From: Streptacidiphilus sp. PB12-B1b
GTDB taxonomy: Bacteria > Actinomycetota > Actinomycetes > Streptomycetales > Streptomycetaceae
NCBI RefSeq assembly: GCF_014084125.1
Contig: NZ_CP048405.1
Coordinates: 1,426,001-1,490,000, forward strand
Length of the DNA: 64,000 bases
Reading direction: 5' to 3'
The notes beneath the pieces are model-generated. The model searched no databases. It was given only the letters and a program-made list of their open reading frames with translations, and was not told the origin of the DNA. Position 1 is the first letter of the stretch. Each line of letters begins with the position of its first letter. Of this stretch, positions 17,195 through 27,586 are shown in pieces. A program made the position numbers and the translations under genes.

Positions 17195-17533
17195 ATGCCC
17201 CGCTCCGAAGCCCGCGTCACCACCGACCGCCCGCACCGCTACGCCAAGCAGCTCGCCTCCCATCTCGGCCGCAAGGTCGAGAGCAGCTGGGACGACGAGA
17301 CCGGCCACGGCGCGCTGACCTTCTCGGCCGGGACCGCGACCCTCACCGCCGAGCCCGGCGTGCTGCTGCTCGCCGTCGAGGGCGAGGCCGACAGCCTCGA
17401 CCGGCTGGAGGACGTCGTCGGCCGCCACCTGGTGCGCTTCGGCGCCAAGGACGAGCTGGTCGCCGAGTGGCACCGCGACAACGGCACGCCCGGCAGCGTG
17501 CAGCGCAACGACGCCGAGGACGCCGCCGGCTGA
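17195..17533 (+). CDS. DUF2218 family protein, probably iron-regulated
   Basis: 112 aa soluble protein of the DUF2218 family (RYAKQLASHLGRKVESSW; then TLTAEPGVLLLAVEGE and LEDVVGRHLVRFGAKDELVA). Family members are often found near siderophore uptake and FAD-dependent siderophore-reductase genes; the biochemical role is unknown. The ATG at 17195 follows AGGAGG. The iron-box-like element upstream supports induction by iron starvation. It ends before a strong bidirectional terminator shared with the convergent peroxidase gene. Confidence 0.85.
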   Translation: MPRSEARVTTDRPHRYAKQLASHLGRKVESSWDDETGHGALTFSAGTATLTAEPGVLLLAVEGEADSLDRLEDVVGRHLVRFGAKDELVAEWHRDNGTPGSVQRNDAEDAAG

Positions 17534-17570
17534 GCGCCGACCCGCCCCGAGCCACCAGGCCCGCAACCGA

Positions 17571-17603
17571 CGGCCCGCACCGCCCCTGCGGCGGTGCGGG
17601 CCG
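17571..17603. terminator. Bidirectional hairpin terminator
   Basis: A perfect 14-bp stem (CGGCCCGCACCGCC at 17571-17584; complementary arm 17590-17603) with a 5-nt loop, between the convergent stops of the DUF2218 gene (17533) and the glutathione peroxidase gene (17621). Confidence 0.85.
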
Positions 17604-17620
17604 ACCCGTTTCCGGCGGGA

Positions 17621-18109
17621 TCAGGCCGTGAGCTGGGCCTCGATCGCGCTGACCACCTCGGCCGCCTCCGGCTCGGTGCGCGGCCGGAACCGCGCGGCGA
17701 CCTCGCCCTCGGGCGAGAGCAGGAACTTCTCGAAGTTCCACTGGACGTCCCCGGCCTCGCCCGCCTCGTCGGCGGTCCGCGTCAGCTCGGCGTAGAGCGG
17801 GTGCCGGGCCTCGCCGTTCACGTCGATCTTCTCCAGCAGCGGGAAGGTGACGCCGTAGGTGGTGGAGCAGAAGGTCTGGATCTCCTCGGAGCTGCCCGGC
17901 TCCTGCCCGGCGAACTGGTTGCAGGGCACGCCGAGCACGGTGAAGCCGCGCCCGCCGTACTGCTGCTGCAGCCGCTCCAGGCCCGCGTACTGCGGCGTCA
18001 GGCCGCACTTGGACGCGACGTTGACCAGCAGCACGGCCTTGCCCTGGTAGGCGGCCAGCGAGGTGGCCTCGCCGTCGAGGGTGCGCAGCGGGATGTCGTA
18101 CAGGCTCAT
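17621..18109 (-). CDS. Glutathione peroxidase family (thiol peroxidase)
   Basis: 162 aa. Cys-type GPx fold: NVASKCGLTPQY with peroxidatic Cys35 in place of selenocysteine, GVPCNQFAGQEPG with the catalytic Gln, and WNFEKFLLSPEGE with the catalytic Trp/Asn. Actinomycetes lack glutathione, so reduction probably uses thioredoxin (inference). The ATG at 18109 follows GGAGGTCCCACCG, giving MSLYDIPLRTLDG, the usual family start. Divergent from recD2 over a 208-bp gap. Confidence 0.93.
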   Translation of the reverse strand: MSLYDIPLRTLDGEATSLAAYQGKAVLLVNVASKCGLTPQYAGLERLQQQYGGRGFTVLGVPCNQFAGQEPGSSEEIQTFCSTTYGVTFPLLEKIDVNGEARHPLYAELTRTADEAGEAGDVQWNFEKFLLSPEGEVAARFRPRTEPEAAEVVSAIEAQLTA

Positions 18110-18317
18110 CGGTGGGACCTCCGGGATCGGGGCGGCGCGGGCGCCGGCGGCAGTGTCGGTCACAACACTGCCGCATCGCCGCTGCTTCCCGTCGGCCGGG
18201 AGGCCGGCAGCGCCCGGTGGGCGTCCGGTGGTGCCCGGCGGCGGCGCGTTGTCGGAGGCGGGCGGTACGGTGCAACCGCGAGCGTCCCGACACCGGCAGC
18301 CGAGAGGGGGAGCGGGC

Positions 18318-20579
18318 ATGGCCGCACGGCCCCGGGCGGCGGACCCGTCCGCCCCGCAGATCCAACTCGCGGTCGTCGAGGGGGTGCTGGAGCGCATCAC
18401 CTACGCCAACGAGGAGACCGGCTACACCGTGGCCCGGGTGGACACCGGCCGCGGCGCCAACGACCTGCTCACCGTCGTCGGCGCGCTGCTCGGGGCGCAG
18501 CCGGGCGAGAGCCTGCGGCTCCAGGGCCGCTGGGGCAGCCACCCGCAGTACGGCAAGCAGTTCACCGTGGAGAACTACACCACGGTGCTCCCGGCGACCG
18601 TCCAGGGCATCCGCCGCTACCTGGGCTCGGGGCTGATCAAGGGCATCGGCCCACGGCTGGCCGAGCGCATCGTCGACCACTTCGGCACCGAGACCCTGGA
18701 CGTCATCGAGCGGCAGCCGGAGCGGCTGATCGAGGTCCCCAAGCTGGGGCCCAAGCGCACCGGGCTGATCGCCGCCGCCTGGGAGGAGCAGAAGGCGATC
18801 AAGGAGGTGATGATCTTCCTGCAGAGCGTGGGGGTCTCCACCTCGCTCGCGGTGCGCATCTACAAGAACTACGGCGACGCCTCCATCGCGGTGGTCCGGA
18901 ACGAGCCCTACAAGCTGGCCGCCGACGTCTGGGGGATCGGCTTCCTGACCGCCGACCGGATCGCCCAGGCCGTCGGGATACCGCACGACAGCCCGCAGCG
19001 GGTCAAGGCCGGGCTGCAGTACGCCCTCTCCCAGAGCGCCGACCAGGGGCACTGCTTCCTGCCCGAGGAGCGGCTGATCTCCGACGCGGTGAAGCTGCTG
19101 GCGGTGGACGTCGGCCTGGTCATCGAGTGCCTGGCCGAGTTGATCGCCGAGGAGGGCGTGGTCCGCGAGGAGCTGCCGGCCGAGCACGCCGTCCCCGGCG
19201 ATCCGGCCGGGGAGCGGCTGTCGGCGGTCTACCTGGTGCCCTTCCACCGCGCCGAGCAGTCGCTGGCCGGACAGCTGCTGCGGCTGCTGCGGGCCCCCGA
19301 GGACCGCCTGGGCTCCTTCGCCGGGGTGGACTGGGAGCGCGCCCTGGGCTGGCTCCGGGGGCAGACCGGGGCCGATCTGGCGCCCGAGCAGGAGCAGTCG
19401 GTGCGGCTGGCGCTGACCGAGAGGGTGGCCGTGCTGACCGGCGGGCCCGGCTGCGGCAAGTCCTTCACGGTCCGCTCCATCGTCACCCTGGCGCTGGCCC
19501 GCAAGGCCAAGGTGGTGCTGGCCGCGCCCACCGGCCGGGCCGCCAAGCGGCTGGCCGAGCTGACCGGCTGCGAGGCGTCCACCGTGCACCGGCTGCTGGA
19601 GCTGAAGCCGGGCGGGGACGCCGCCTATGACCGGGACCGGCCGCTCGACGCCGACCTGGTGGTGGTGGACGAGGCGTCCATGCTTGACCTGCTGCTGGCC
19701 AACAAGCTGGCCAAGGCCGTCGCCCCGGGCGCGCACCTGCTGCTGGTGGGGGACGTCGACCAGCTGCCGTCCGTGGGCGCCGGGGAGGTGCTGCGCGACC
19801 TGCTGGCGCCGGGCAGCCCGGTCCCGTCGGTCCGGCTCACCCGGATCTTCCGGCAGGCGGCGCAGTCGGGCGTGGTGACCAACGCGCACCGGATCAACGA
19901 GGGCGTCCCGCCGATCACCGACGGCATGGCCGACTTCTTCCTCTTCCCGGAGGAGGACGCCGAGCTGGCCGCCGGGCTGACGGTGGACGTCGTCGCCCGG
20001 CGCATCCCGGCCCGCTTCGGGCTGGACCCGCGTCGGGACGTCCAAGTCCTCGCCCCCATGCACCGGGGCCCGGCCGGGGCGGGCAACCTCAACGTCCTGC
20101 TCCAGGGCGCGGTCACGCCCTCCCGCCCGGACACGCCCGAGCGACGCTTCGGCGGCCGGACCTTCCGGGTCGGCGACAAGGTCACGCAGATCCGCAACAA
20201 CTACGACAAGGGCGTCAACGGCGTCTTCAACGGCACGGTCGGCGTGGTCACCGCGCTCAGCCTGGAGGAGCAGCGCCTCACCGTCCTCACCGACGAGGAC
20301 GAGGAGGTCCCCTACGACTTCGACGAGCTGGACGAGCTGGCGCACGCCTACGCGGTGACCATCCACCGCTCCCAGGGCAGCGAGTATCCGTGCGTGGTGA
20401 TCCCTGTCACTACCAGCGCCTGGATGATGCTCCAGCGGAACCTGCTCTACACCGCGGTGACCCGCGCCAAGAAGATCGTCGTGCTGGTGGGCTCCCGGCG
20501 GGCGCTGGCGCAGGCCGTCCGGGCCGTTTCCGCAGGTCGACGCCACACTGCCCTGGATCACCGGCTGCGATCCGGTTGA
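18318..20579 (+). CDS. recD2: RecD2-type SF1B DNA helicase
   Basis: 753 aa, 5'-3' DNA helicase of the RecD-like family that works without RecBC. The N-terminal domain (VVEGVLERITYANEETGYTV) and HhH-like repeats (LIKGIGPRLAERIVDHFG; VPKLGPKRTGLIAAAW) are typical of RecD2. The helicase core has Walker A TGGPGCGKSFT, Walker B LVVVDEASMLD, motif III LLVGDVDQLPSVG, and C-terminal VTIHRSQGSEYP and LYTAVTRAKK. The ATG at 18318 follows GAGGGGGAG. Expected role: replication-associated repair or recombination. The last 20 residues are Arg/Ala-rich and poorly conserved. Confidence 0.93.
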   Translation: MAARPRAADPSAPQIQLAVVEGVLERITYANEETGYTVARVDTGRGANDLLTVVGALLGAQPGESLRLQGRWGSHPQYGKQFTVENYTTVLPATVQGIRRYLGSGLIKGIGPRLAERIVDHFGTETLDVIERQPERLIEVPKLGPKRTGLIAAAWEEQKAIKEVMIFLQSVGVSTSLAVRIYKNYGDASIAVVRNEPYKLAADVWGIGFLTADRIAQAVGIPHDSPQRVKAGLQYALSQSADQGHCFLPEERLISDAVKLLAVDVGLVIECLAELIAEEGVVREELPAEHAVPGDPAGERLSAVYLVPFHRAEQSLAGQLLRLLRAPEDRLGSFAGVDWERALGWLRGQTGADLAPEQEQSVRLALTERVAVLTGGPGCGKSFTVRSIVTLALARKAKVVLAAPTGRAAKRLAELTGCEASTVHRLLELKPGGDAAYDRDRPLDADLVVVDEASMLDLLLANKLAKAVAPGAHLLLVGDVDQLPSVGAGEVLRDLLAPGSPVPSVRLTRIFRQAAQSGVVTNAHRINEGVPPITDGMADFFLFPEEDAELAAGLTVDVVARRIPARFGLDPRRDVQVLAPMHRGPAGAGNLNVLLQGAVTPSRPDTPERRFGGRTFRVGDKVTQIRNNYDKGVNGVFNGTVGVVTALSLEEQRLTVLTDEDEEVPYDFDELDELAHAYAVTIHRSQGSEYPCVVIPVTTSAWMMLQRNLLYTAVTRAKKIVVLVGSRRALAQAVRAVSAGRRHTALDHRLRSG

Positions 20580-20680
20580 GTCCTGCAACCACCGGCGTGC
20601 GGATCGGCCGAGGATCGTCCATTGTCAGGAAGTGAAGGAACCGGGCCGCGAGTTTTGTAGGGCCTATCCCTTTTGGGTGA

Positions 20681-20733
20681 CCCTGACTACCCCTAGGTCG
20701 CTCGAATGGGCGATGGTAGTACTTAAGTCAGGG
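20681..20733. promoter_or_regulatory. Long inverted repeat in citrate synthase upstream region
   Basis: CCCTGACT (20681-20688) and AGTCAGGG (20726-20733) are perfect 8-bp inverted arms 37 bp apart; the second overlaps the palindrome ACTTAAGT (20721-20728). They lie 40-92 bp upstream of the citrate synthase start, within the probable promoter region. A regulator site is possible; no factor can be named. Confidence 0.35.
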
Positions 20734-20772
20734 CACCCCTTGAAGAGGTTCATTTCGCTGGTGAGGGAAGAC

Positions 20773-22062
<1,290 letters not shown>

Positions 22063-22083
22063 CACCGCCTCAGCCGCACTGCG

Positions 22084-22116
22084 CGAAGGGCCCGGCCGCT
22101 GCGGCCGGGCCCTTCG
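22084..22116 (+). terminator. Strong hairpin terminator after citrate synthase
   Basis: A perfect 15-bp stem, arms 22084-22098 and 22102-22116 (CGAAGGGCCCGGCCG and complement), with a 3-nt loop, 22 bp after the citrate synthase stop. No T-tract follows. Confidence 0.9.
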
Positions 22117-22558
22117 GCGTACCTGCCAATACACCTTGCAAGCCGGGGCGCACGGCGCCCGGTACGCCGGGGGAGGCCGCTCAACCCACCCCGTCGTACA
22201 CGTGCGCCGTGCGTGGTCGGCCGTCCAGCGACGGCGGCCGACGGTGGAGTCCGCCGGAACTCCAGCCGGGGGCCGAGCGGCTGACCGCTCGTTCATCCGG
22301 CACACGTGTTGTAACACGTCGACGGGGTCGCAAGGTTACGACTGGCGCATGTGACTCTCCTCTCACACCGTAGCGTGCGAGCCCGCCTACGCCCCGTACC
22401 TGGCCCAAGTCCCCTCACACCGCCGCAAGAAGGCCGGAAACCCGCGCCCCGGGCGCTGTTCGGCCAATTTCGGCCATGGTAAGAATCCGCGTCCGGGCGA
22501 AGCGCGGCAAACCGGGTGGAAGCCGCCCCAAGCGGTCGCGGCCGCCGCCAACGGCCGA
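22117..22558. other. Intergenic region without a supported gene
   Basis: About 440 bp between the two terminator hairpins. It is less GC-rich than its surroundings around 22300-22380. Short open frames on both strands (for example 22136-22354 and 22181-22408) have no RBS, codon bias or recognisable product. A small RNA cannot be excluded, but I see no specific signature. Confidence 0.5.
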
Positions 22559-22591
22559 GCGCCGCTCGGGTGTTGGCGGCCCGAGCGGCGC
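22559..22591 (-). terminator. Hairpin terminator of the copper operon
   Basis: GCGCCGCTCGGG (22559-22570) and CCCGAGCGGCGC (22580-22591) form a perfect 12-bp stem with a 9-nt loop, 45 bp beyond the CopA stop on the minus strand. Confidence 0.8.
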
Positions 22592-22635
22592 CCGGCGGAG
22601 GCGCGTGGCTGAGGCGCCCGGCGGGGGCGCGGGGT

Positions 22636-24993
22636 TCAGTCCTGGGCGCGGAAGCCGCGCAGCCGCAGGCTGTTGCTGACGACAAAGACGGACGAGAACG
22701 CCATCGCCGCGCCCGCGATCATCGGGTTGAGCAGGCCGAGGGCGGCCAGCGGCAGCGCCGCCACGTTGTAGCCGAAGGCCCAGAACAGGTTGCCCTTGAT
22801 CGTGCCCAGGGTGCGCCGGGAGAGCCGAATGGCGTCCGCCGCCGCCAGCAGGTCGCCGCGGACCAGGGTCAGGTCGGCCGCCTCCATCGCCGCGTCCGTC
22901 CCGGTGCCCATGGCCAGCCCCAGGTCGGCCCTGGCCAGGGCGGCTGCGTCGTTGACGCCGTCGCCGACCATGGCGACCGTCCGGCCCTGCGCCTGGAGCC
23001 GGCCGACGACGGCGGCCTTGTCCTCCGGCAGCACCTCGGCGACCACCCGGTCGGCGTCGATGCCGACCTCGGCCGCGACGCTCAGCGCCACCGCGCGGTT
23101 GTCCCCGGTCAGCAGCACCGGCGTCAGCCCCAGCGCCCGCAGCCGGGAGACGGCCTCGGCGCTGGTCGGCCGAACCGCGTCGGCGACCTCCAGCACGGCG
23201 CGTGCGGCGCCGTCCCAGCCGACCGCCACCGCCGTCCGCCCGGCGGCCTCCGCGGCCGTCTTGGCGGCTGCCAGCGGCGCCGGCAGGTGCTGCGCCCAGT
23301 CGGCCAGGAACTGCTCGCGCCCGGCCACCACCGCGCGGCCCTCGACGACGCCCTGGACGCCGCGTCCGGGCACGGACACGAAGTCGGTGACGCCGGGCAG
23401 CTCCCCGGCCCGGGCGGCGGCCTCGGCGACGGCCCGGGCGATCGGGTGCTCGGAGGCGTGCTCCAGTGCCCCGGCCAGCCGCAGCGCCTCGGCCTCGGTG
23501 GTGCCCGCCGCGGTGTGCACGGCCAGCAGCGTCATCACGCCGGTGGTGAGCGTCCCGGTCTTGTCGAGGACGACGGTGTCCACCGCCCGGGTGGACTCCA
23601 GCACCTCCGGGCCCCGGATCAGGATGCCGAGCTGGGCCCCGCGCCCGGTGCCGACCATCAGCGCGGTCGGCGTGGCCAGGCCCAGCGCGCACGGGCAGGC
23701 GATGATCAGTACCGCCACGGCGGCGGTGAACGCCTCGGTGGCGCTGCCGCTGACGACCAGCCAGCTCACCAGCGTGACCGCGGCGATCACCAGGACCGCC
23801 GGGACGAAGACGGCGGAGATCCGGTCGGCCAGCCGCTGCGCGGCGGCCTTGCCGTTCTGCGCGTCCTCCACCAGCCGGGCCATCCGGGCGAGCTGGGTGT
23901 CGGCGCCCACCCGGGTCGCCTCCACCACCAGCCGCCCGCCGGAGTTGACGGTGGCTCCGGTGACGTGGTCGCCCGGCCCGGTCTCGGTCGGCACCGACTC
24001 GCCGGTGAGCAGCGAGGTGTCCACGGCCGAGGTGCCCTCCACCACGGTCCCGTCGGTGGCGATCTTCTCCCCGGGCCGGACCACGAACCGGTCCCCGACC
24101 GCCAGTTCGGCGATCGGCACCCGGACCTCGCGCCCGTCCCGCAGTACCGCCGCGTCCCTGGCGCCGAGCGACAGCAGGGCGTGCAGGGCCGCCCCGGCGC
24201 GGCGCTTGGCCCGCGCCTCCAGGTAGCGGCCCAGCAGGATGAAGGCGGTGACCCCGGCGGCGGTCTCCAGGTAGAGCGTGTCGGAGGCGTCGCCGGAGGA
24301 CAGGCCCAGGCTGAAGCCGTGGACCATCCCCGGCGTACCGGCCGTGCCCAGGAACAGCGCCCAGGCGGACCAGCCGAAGGCGGCCAGGGTGCCGATGGAC
24401 ACCAGGGTGTCCATGGTGGCCGCGCCGTGCCGCAGGTTGGTCCAGGCGGCCCGGTGGAACGGCCAACCGCCGTACGCGACGGCCGGGCCGGCCAGGGCGA
24501 AGGACAGCCACTGCCAGTTGCGGAACTGGAGCGCGGGCATCATCGCCAGCAGCACCACCGGGACCGCCAGCGCGGCCGTCACCAGCAGCCGCTGCCGCAG
24601 CCCGGCCGACTCCGGATCCGGGTCAGCGCCGGAGCCGGTGCCCGGGCCGTGCCCGTGCTCGGAGTCGGCGACGGAAGCGGAGTCGGAGGCGGAGCCGGGG
24701 GCGGCGGACGGCACCGGCCGGGGCGGCAGCTCGGCGGTGTAGCCGGTGCGCTCGACGGTGGCGATCAGCTCCTGCACGCCGACGCCGGGCGCGTGCGACA
24801 CGACCGCCTTGGCGGTGGCGTAGTTCACCGTCGCCTCGACGCCCTCCATCCGGTTGAGCTTCTTCTCGATGCGGGCGGCGCAGCTGGCGCAGGTCATGCC
24901 GCCGATGGCCAGCTCGACCCGCCCGCCGGCCGGCGCAGCGGCGGCCAGCGCCTCGGACTGCCGCGTCCCGGTGCCCGGGGTGGTGGTGTTCAT
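22636..24993 (-). CDS. copA: Copper-translocating P1B-type ATPase (CopA)
   Basis: 785 aa Cu(I) efflux pump. N-terminal heavy-metal-associated domain with GMTCASC (Cys35, Cys38); an acidic/His-containing linker (about residues 95-130); eight membrane helices including the metal-selecting CPC motif [17 protein letters not shown]; phosphorylation site [11 protein letters not shown] loop ([10 protein letters not shown]); nucleotide-binding HP motif (EHASEHPIA); hinge [13 protein letters not shown]. Start ATG at 24993. It is the second gene of the operon, 50 bp after copZ, controlled by the CsoR-like site further upstream. Exports cytoplasmic Cu(I); possibly also silver. Confidence 0.95.
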   Translation of the reverse strand: MNTTTPGTGTRQSEALAAAAPAGGRVELAIGGMTCASCAARIEKKLNRMEGVEATVNYATAKAVVSHAPGVGVQELIATVERTGYTAELPPRPVPSAAPGSASDSASVADSEHGHGPGTGSGADPDPESAGLRQRLLVTAALAVPVVLLAMMPALQFRNWQWLSFALAGPAVAYGGWPFHRAAWTNLRHGAATMDTLVSIGTLAAFGWSAWALFLGTAGTPGMVHGFSLGLSSGDASDTLYLETAAGVTAFILLGRYLEARAKRRAGAALHALLSLGARDAAVLRDGREVRVPIAELAVGDRFVVRPGEKIATDGTVVEGTSAVDTSLLTGESVPTETGPGDHVTGATVNSGGRLVVEATRVGADTQLARMARLVEDAQNGKAAAQRLADRISAVFVPAVLVIAAVTLVSWLVVSGSATEAFTAAVAVLIIACPCALGLATPTALMVGTGRGAQLGILIRGPEVLESTRAVDTVVLDKTGTLTTGVMTLLAVHTAAGTTEAEALRLAGALEHASEHPIARAVAEAAARAGELPGVTDFVSVPGRGVQGVVEGRAVVAGREQFLADWAQHLPAPLAAAKTAAEAAGRTAVAVGWDGAARAVLEVADAVRPTSAEAVSRLRALGLTPVLLTGDNRAVALSVAAEVGIDADRVVAEVLPEDKAAVVGRLQAQGRTVAMVGDGVNDAAALARADLGLAMGTGTDAAMEAADLTLVRGDLLAAADAIRLSRRTLGTIKGNLFWAFGYNVAALPLAALGLLNPMIAGAAMAFSSVFVVSNSLRLRGFRAQD

Positions 24994-25043
24994 GATCCTG
25001 CGCCCTTCCTGCTCGTTCCGCCCGGCCCGCTGCCGCGCCGGGG

Positions 25044-25256
25044 TCAGGCCCGGCTGACCAGCTGGTAGCCGGCCTCGTCCACGGCGCTGCGCACCGCCTC
25101 GTCGTCCAGCGGGTGCTCGGAGGAGACGGTGACCGTCCCCGCCTTGGCGTCCGCGCTGACGCCGGTGACGCCGGGCAGCGCGCCCAGCTCCTCGCTCACC
25201 GACTTCTCGCAGTGGCCGCAGCTCATGCCGGAGACGGTGAATACGGCAGTGGACAT
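25044..25256 (-). CDS. copZ: Copper chaperone CopZ-like heavy-metal-associated protein
   Basis: 70 aa single HMA domain, ferredoxin-like fold, with the Cu(I)-binding motif GMSCGHC near residues 10-16 followed by [17 protein letters not shown]. It carries Cu(I) to CopA or to the sensor. The ATG at 25256 follows AGGAGG. It precedes copA on the same strand and follows the CsoR-type operator, the usual actinomycete copper operon. No csoR gene is visible in this window. Confidence 0.93.
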   Translation of the reverse strand: MSTAVFTVSGMSCGHCEKSVSEELGALPGVTGVSADAKAGTVTVSSEHPLDDEAVRSAVDEAGYQLVSRA

Positions 25257-25313
25257 GGTTCCTCCTGGTGTTCGTCGGCGCTGCTCGTCGTCTGCTTCCC
25301 CCGGTCCAACACC

Positions 25314-25330
25314 ATACCCCTGGGGGGTAT
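25314..25330 (-). promoter_or_regulatory. CsoR-type copper operator
   Basis: ATACCCCTGGGGGGTAT, a near-perfect 17-bp palindrome of the TACCC...GGGTA class bound by CsoR-family copper sensors, 58 bp upstream of the copZ start. Expected: repression of copZA without copper and release on Cu(I) binding. The copper genes downstream make the assignment strong. Confidence 0.85.
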
Positions 25331-25478
25331 TCCTCGGCAGGGGGGTCAGTCGGCCGTCCCGAGCGGACGGCCGAAGCGAGAGTAACCACCGGCGGGCGTT
25401 TTGCCCCGTCTCGTCAGCTCGCGCAGCCGCGGGCGTGTCCGGCGGCGGACGCCGGGCCGGGGCCCCGGAACGCAGCAG

Positions 25479-25505
25479 GCCCGCCCGGTGGTGCACCGGG
25501 CGGGC
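25479..25505 (-). terminator. Hairpin terminator after the SGNH hydrolase gene
   Basis: GCCCGCCCGGTG (25479-25490) and CACCGGGCGGGC (25494-25505), a perfect 12-bp stem with a 3-nt loop, 39 bp past the hydrolase stop (minus strand). Confidence 0.85.
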
Positions 25506-25543
25506 TGGCGTGGAGGCGTTCGGAGCGGCTGCGGGGCGCGCCG

Positions 25544-26341
25544 CTACAGCGGCAGCAGCTCCGGGCGCTTGGCCTCGACGTGGTCGCCGGAGGACTCCCC
25601 GCGCAGTCGGCGGCCGACCCAGGGCAGCAGGTACTCGCGGGCCCAGTGCAGGTTCTCCCGGCGCAGCTCGGCCGGGGTGTGTGCGAGCTGCGGCGGCCAG
25701 GGGGCGTCCGGGTCGGCGACGTCCAGCCCGAGCGCCCGCCCGGCGTGCAGCGCGACCCGCTGGTGCCCCTCGGGGGAGAGGTGCAGCCGGTCCTCGCTCC
25801 AGGCCCGACGGTCGCGCATGGCCCGCAGCGCCCAGATGTCCACCACGGCCAGGCCGTTGCGGTCGGCGATGGCCCGCAGGTGGGCGTTGTAGGTGGCGAT
25901 CTTGCCGCGCAGGTGGCGCAGCACCGGGGTGTCCCGGGTGTCGAAGCCGGTGCAGATCAGCACCGTGCCGGCGGACGCGCGCAGCTGGGCCGCCGCCGCC
26001 TCGAAGCGCTCGGCGACCTCGTCCGGGTCGCTGCCGGGGCGCAGGATGTCGTTGCCCCCGGCGCAGAAGCTGACCAGGTCGGGCTGCATCCGCTCGATCT
26101 GCGGGACCTGCTCGGCGACGACCTGGTCGAGCAGGCGGCCGCGCACGGCGAGGTTGGCGTAGCGGAAGTCGTAGCGCCCGTCGTCGGTGCGCGGGCGGCG
26201 CTCGGCCAGCAGGCGGGCCAGGCGGTCGGCCCATCCGGTGAAGCCGCCGTCGGGGTCGGGGTCGTTGAGGCCCTCGGTGAAGCTGTCCCCGAGGGCGACG
26301 TAAGAGGTGAGGTCGGCGGTGTGGGTCGGCAGCTCGGACAT
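25544..26341 (-). CDS. SGNH/GDSL-family hydrolase
   Basis: 265 aa. SGNH blocks are clear: block I VALGDSFTEG (nucleophile Ser), block III FCAGGNDILRPG (Gly/Asn oxyanion) and block V DRLHLSPEGHQRVA (Asp-x-x-His dyad). No signal peptide, so probably cytoplasmic. Length and order fit actinobacterial lysophospholipase/esterase-like members; the substrate is unknown. Start ATG at 26341 (MSELPTHTADLTSYVALGDS); an in-frame GTG 18 bp upstream is possible. The promoter region has short inverted repeats. Confidence 0.9.
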   Translation of the reverse strand: MSELPTHTADLTSYVALGDSFTEGLNDPDPDGGFTGWADRLARLLAERRPRTDDGRYDFRYANLAVRGRLLDQVVAEQVPQIERMQPDLVSFCAGGNDILRPGSDPDEVAERFEAAAAQLRASAGTVLICTGFDTRDTPVLRHLRGKIATYNAHLRAIADRNGLAVVDIWALRAMRDRRAWSEDRLHLSPEGHQRVALHAGRALGLDVADPDAPWPPQLAHTPAELRRENLHWAREYLLPWVGRRLRGESSGDHVEAKRPELLPL

Positions 26342-26349
26342 GGGAAGAT

Positions 26350-26384
26350 ACTTCACTGCATGAAGTGACCTACGCCACCGTAGG
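26350..26384. promoter_or_regulatory. Two adjacent short inverted repeats upstream of the SGNH gene
   Basis: ACTTCA (26350-26355)/TGAAGT (26361-26366) with a 5-bp spacer, followed by CCTAC (26369-26373)/GTAGG (26380-26384) with a 6-bp spacer. They occupy the first 45 bp upstream of the start and could be operators. No regulator is assigned. Confidence 0.4.
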
Positions 26385-26457
26385 TAGACCTTGACGGACG
26401 TGATTTCCCCCACGCGCCGTTCGGGAATACGGCCCGGCGACCGCCTGCGTCCCGAGG

Positions 26458-27444
26458 TCAGCGGCCCGGTGGCGGCAGGCGGCGCGGCGGGCCGCCCCAG
26501 CCGGGCGGCGTGGGCGGCCGGGCGGGGTCGTACGGCGGCTGCGGGCCGGTCGGGTGCCCGGCCCGGCGCGCGCTGCGGACCAGCCACAGCAGCCACAGCA
26601 GCCCGACCCAGGCCACCAGCGCCAGCGCGGTGGTGGAGAGCACGGTGAACAGCCACACCTGGTTCTCGGTCGGGTGCGGCAGGAAGCCCAGGTCCAGCGC
26701 CGGTCGGTTCCGGCCGGGCTCGGTGACCCGGGAGACGATCCAGGCGGCGATCCCGTGCGAGCTGTCCCACAGCGCGTGCAGCGCGGAGACCCCGAGGTAG
26801 GTGAGCAGCACCGTTGGGGTGAGCACGAAGCGGTTGTTCCGGCGCTCGCGGAACAGCACTCCGCCCAGGATGGCCGTCCACAGCCCGTGCCCGACCGGTG
26901 CCAGCACCCCGCGCAGGATCTCGGTGGAGACCAGGTCCCGCAGCGACAGCCCCTGCTCGGTGAGGACGGCGTTGAAGGCGTAGCCGGCCGTCTCGAACGC
27001 GGCGAAGCCGAAGCCCACGGTGGCGCCCAGCACCAGGCCGTGCCGCAGCCCGGAGGCCGGGATCCGCCGGGTGAGCATGACCAGCGCCCACGCCTTCACC
27101 GCCTCCTCGATCAGCCCCACCCCGGCGTACACCCACACGGAGTCGGAGAGCAGGTAGTACTCCAGCAGCGACGCGCCGAGCACCCCCATCAGCCCCCCGG
27201 CGGCGAAGCAGGCGGTGATCCGGTCGGTGCCGATGTCCGCGCCGTACCGCTCGTGGGCCCAGACGACGAAGCTGGCCGGCACCAGGAAGCTGCCCAGCAG
27301 CACGATCGTCGGCACCAGGTTGCTGTTCCCGGTCCGGTAGGTGACCACCACGGTGGCCAGCCACAGGGCCAGGCCGCCGAAGAACCAGGTCGCCCAGTAC
27401 CGGGCGCGGGCCGGCGGCGCCGGGGGCGTGGCTGGGCTGGACAT
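26458..27444 (-). CDS. PrsW-family intramembrane protease
   Basis: 328 aa with about eight membrane segments. PrsW/CAAX-related motifs: VGLIEEAVKAWALVML (EExxK), GFGFAAFETAGYAFNA (FxxxE), PVGHGLWTAILGGV (His) and SALHALWDSSHG (HxxxD). Family members cleave anti-sigma factors or other membrane proteins. The C-terminus is Pro/Arg-rich (PPGWGGPPRRLPPPG). The ATG at 27444 is preferred; the longest frame begins at 27498. Divergent from a SpoIIE-type phosphatase across an inverted repeat, so both may belong to envelope or stress signalling (inference). Confidence 0.88.
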   Translation of the reverse strand: MSSPATPPAPPARARYWATWFFGGLALWLATVVVTYRTGNSNLVPTIVLLGSFLVPASFVVWAHERYGADIGTDRITACFAAGGLMGVLGASLLEYYLLSDSVWVYAGVGLIEEAVKAWALVMLTRRIPASGLRHGLVLGATVGFGFAAFETAGYAFNAVLTEQGLSLRDLVSTEILRGVLAPVGHGLWTAILGGVLFRERRNNRFVLTPTVLLTYLGVSALHALWDSSHGIAAWIVSRVTEPGRNRPALDLGFLPHPTENQVWLFTVLSTTALALVAWVGLLWLLWLVRSARRAGHPTGPQPPYDPARPPTPPGWGGPPRRLPPPGR

Positions 27445-27503
27445 GTGCTGCTGGGCCTTCTTCCGCTCGCGGCCCCGCAGGGCAGGGGGCGGCAGCACTA
27501 TGG

Positions 27504-27547
27504 CACGGCATTCGGAGGGTTGGACGGCTTATGCGCGGAATGCCGTG
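27504..27547. promoter_or_regulatory. Inverted repeat in the divergent prsW/phosphatase promoter region
   Basis: CACGGCATTC (27504-27513) and GAATGCCGTG (27538-27547) are perfect 10-bp inverted arms 24 bp apart, in the 142-bp region between the two divergent starts. Two half-sites about 34 bp apart suit a regulator reading both promoters. Confidence 0.5.
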
Positions 27548-27586
27548 ATGTGTCGTGTATGTCGTTCTTCGGATAGATTTTCTGCT

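Noticed and set aside
17343-20588. 1081-residue minus-strand frame opposite recD2 and the peroxidase gene
   Set aside because: Crosses a terminator and two real genes; composition is a shadow.
22136-22408. Short open frames between citrate synthase and copA
   Set aside because: No RBS, no codon bias, no recognisable product.
22636-25389. Longer CopA reading that fuses upstream sequence including copZ DNA
   Set aside because: The ATG at 24993 gives the normal CopA N-terminus; the upstream part is copZ read in another frame.
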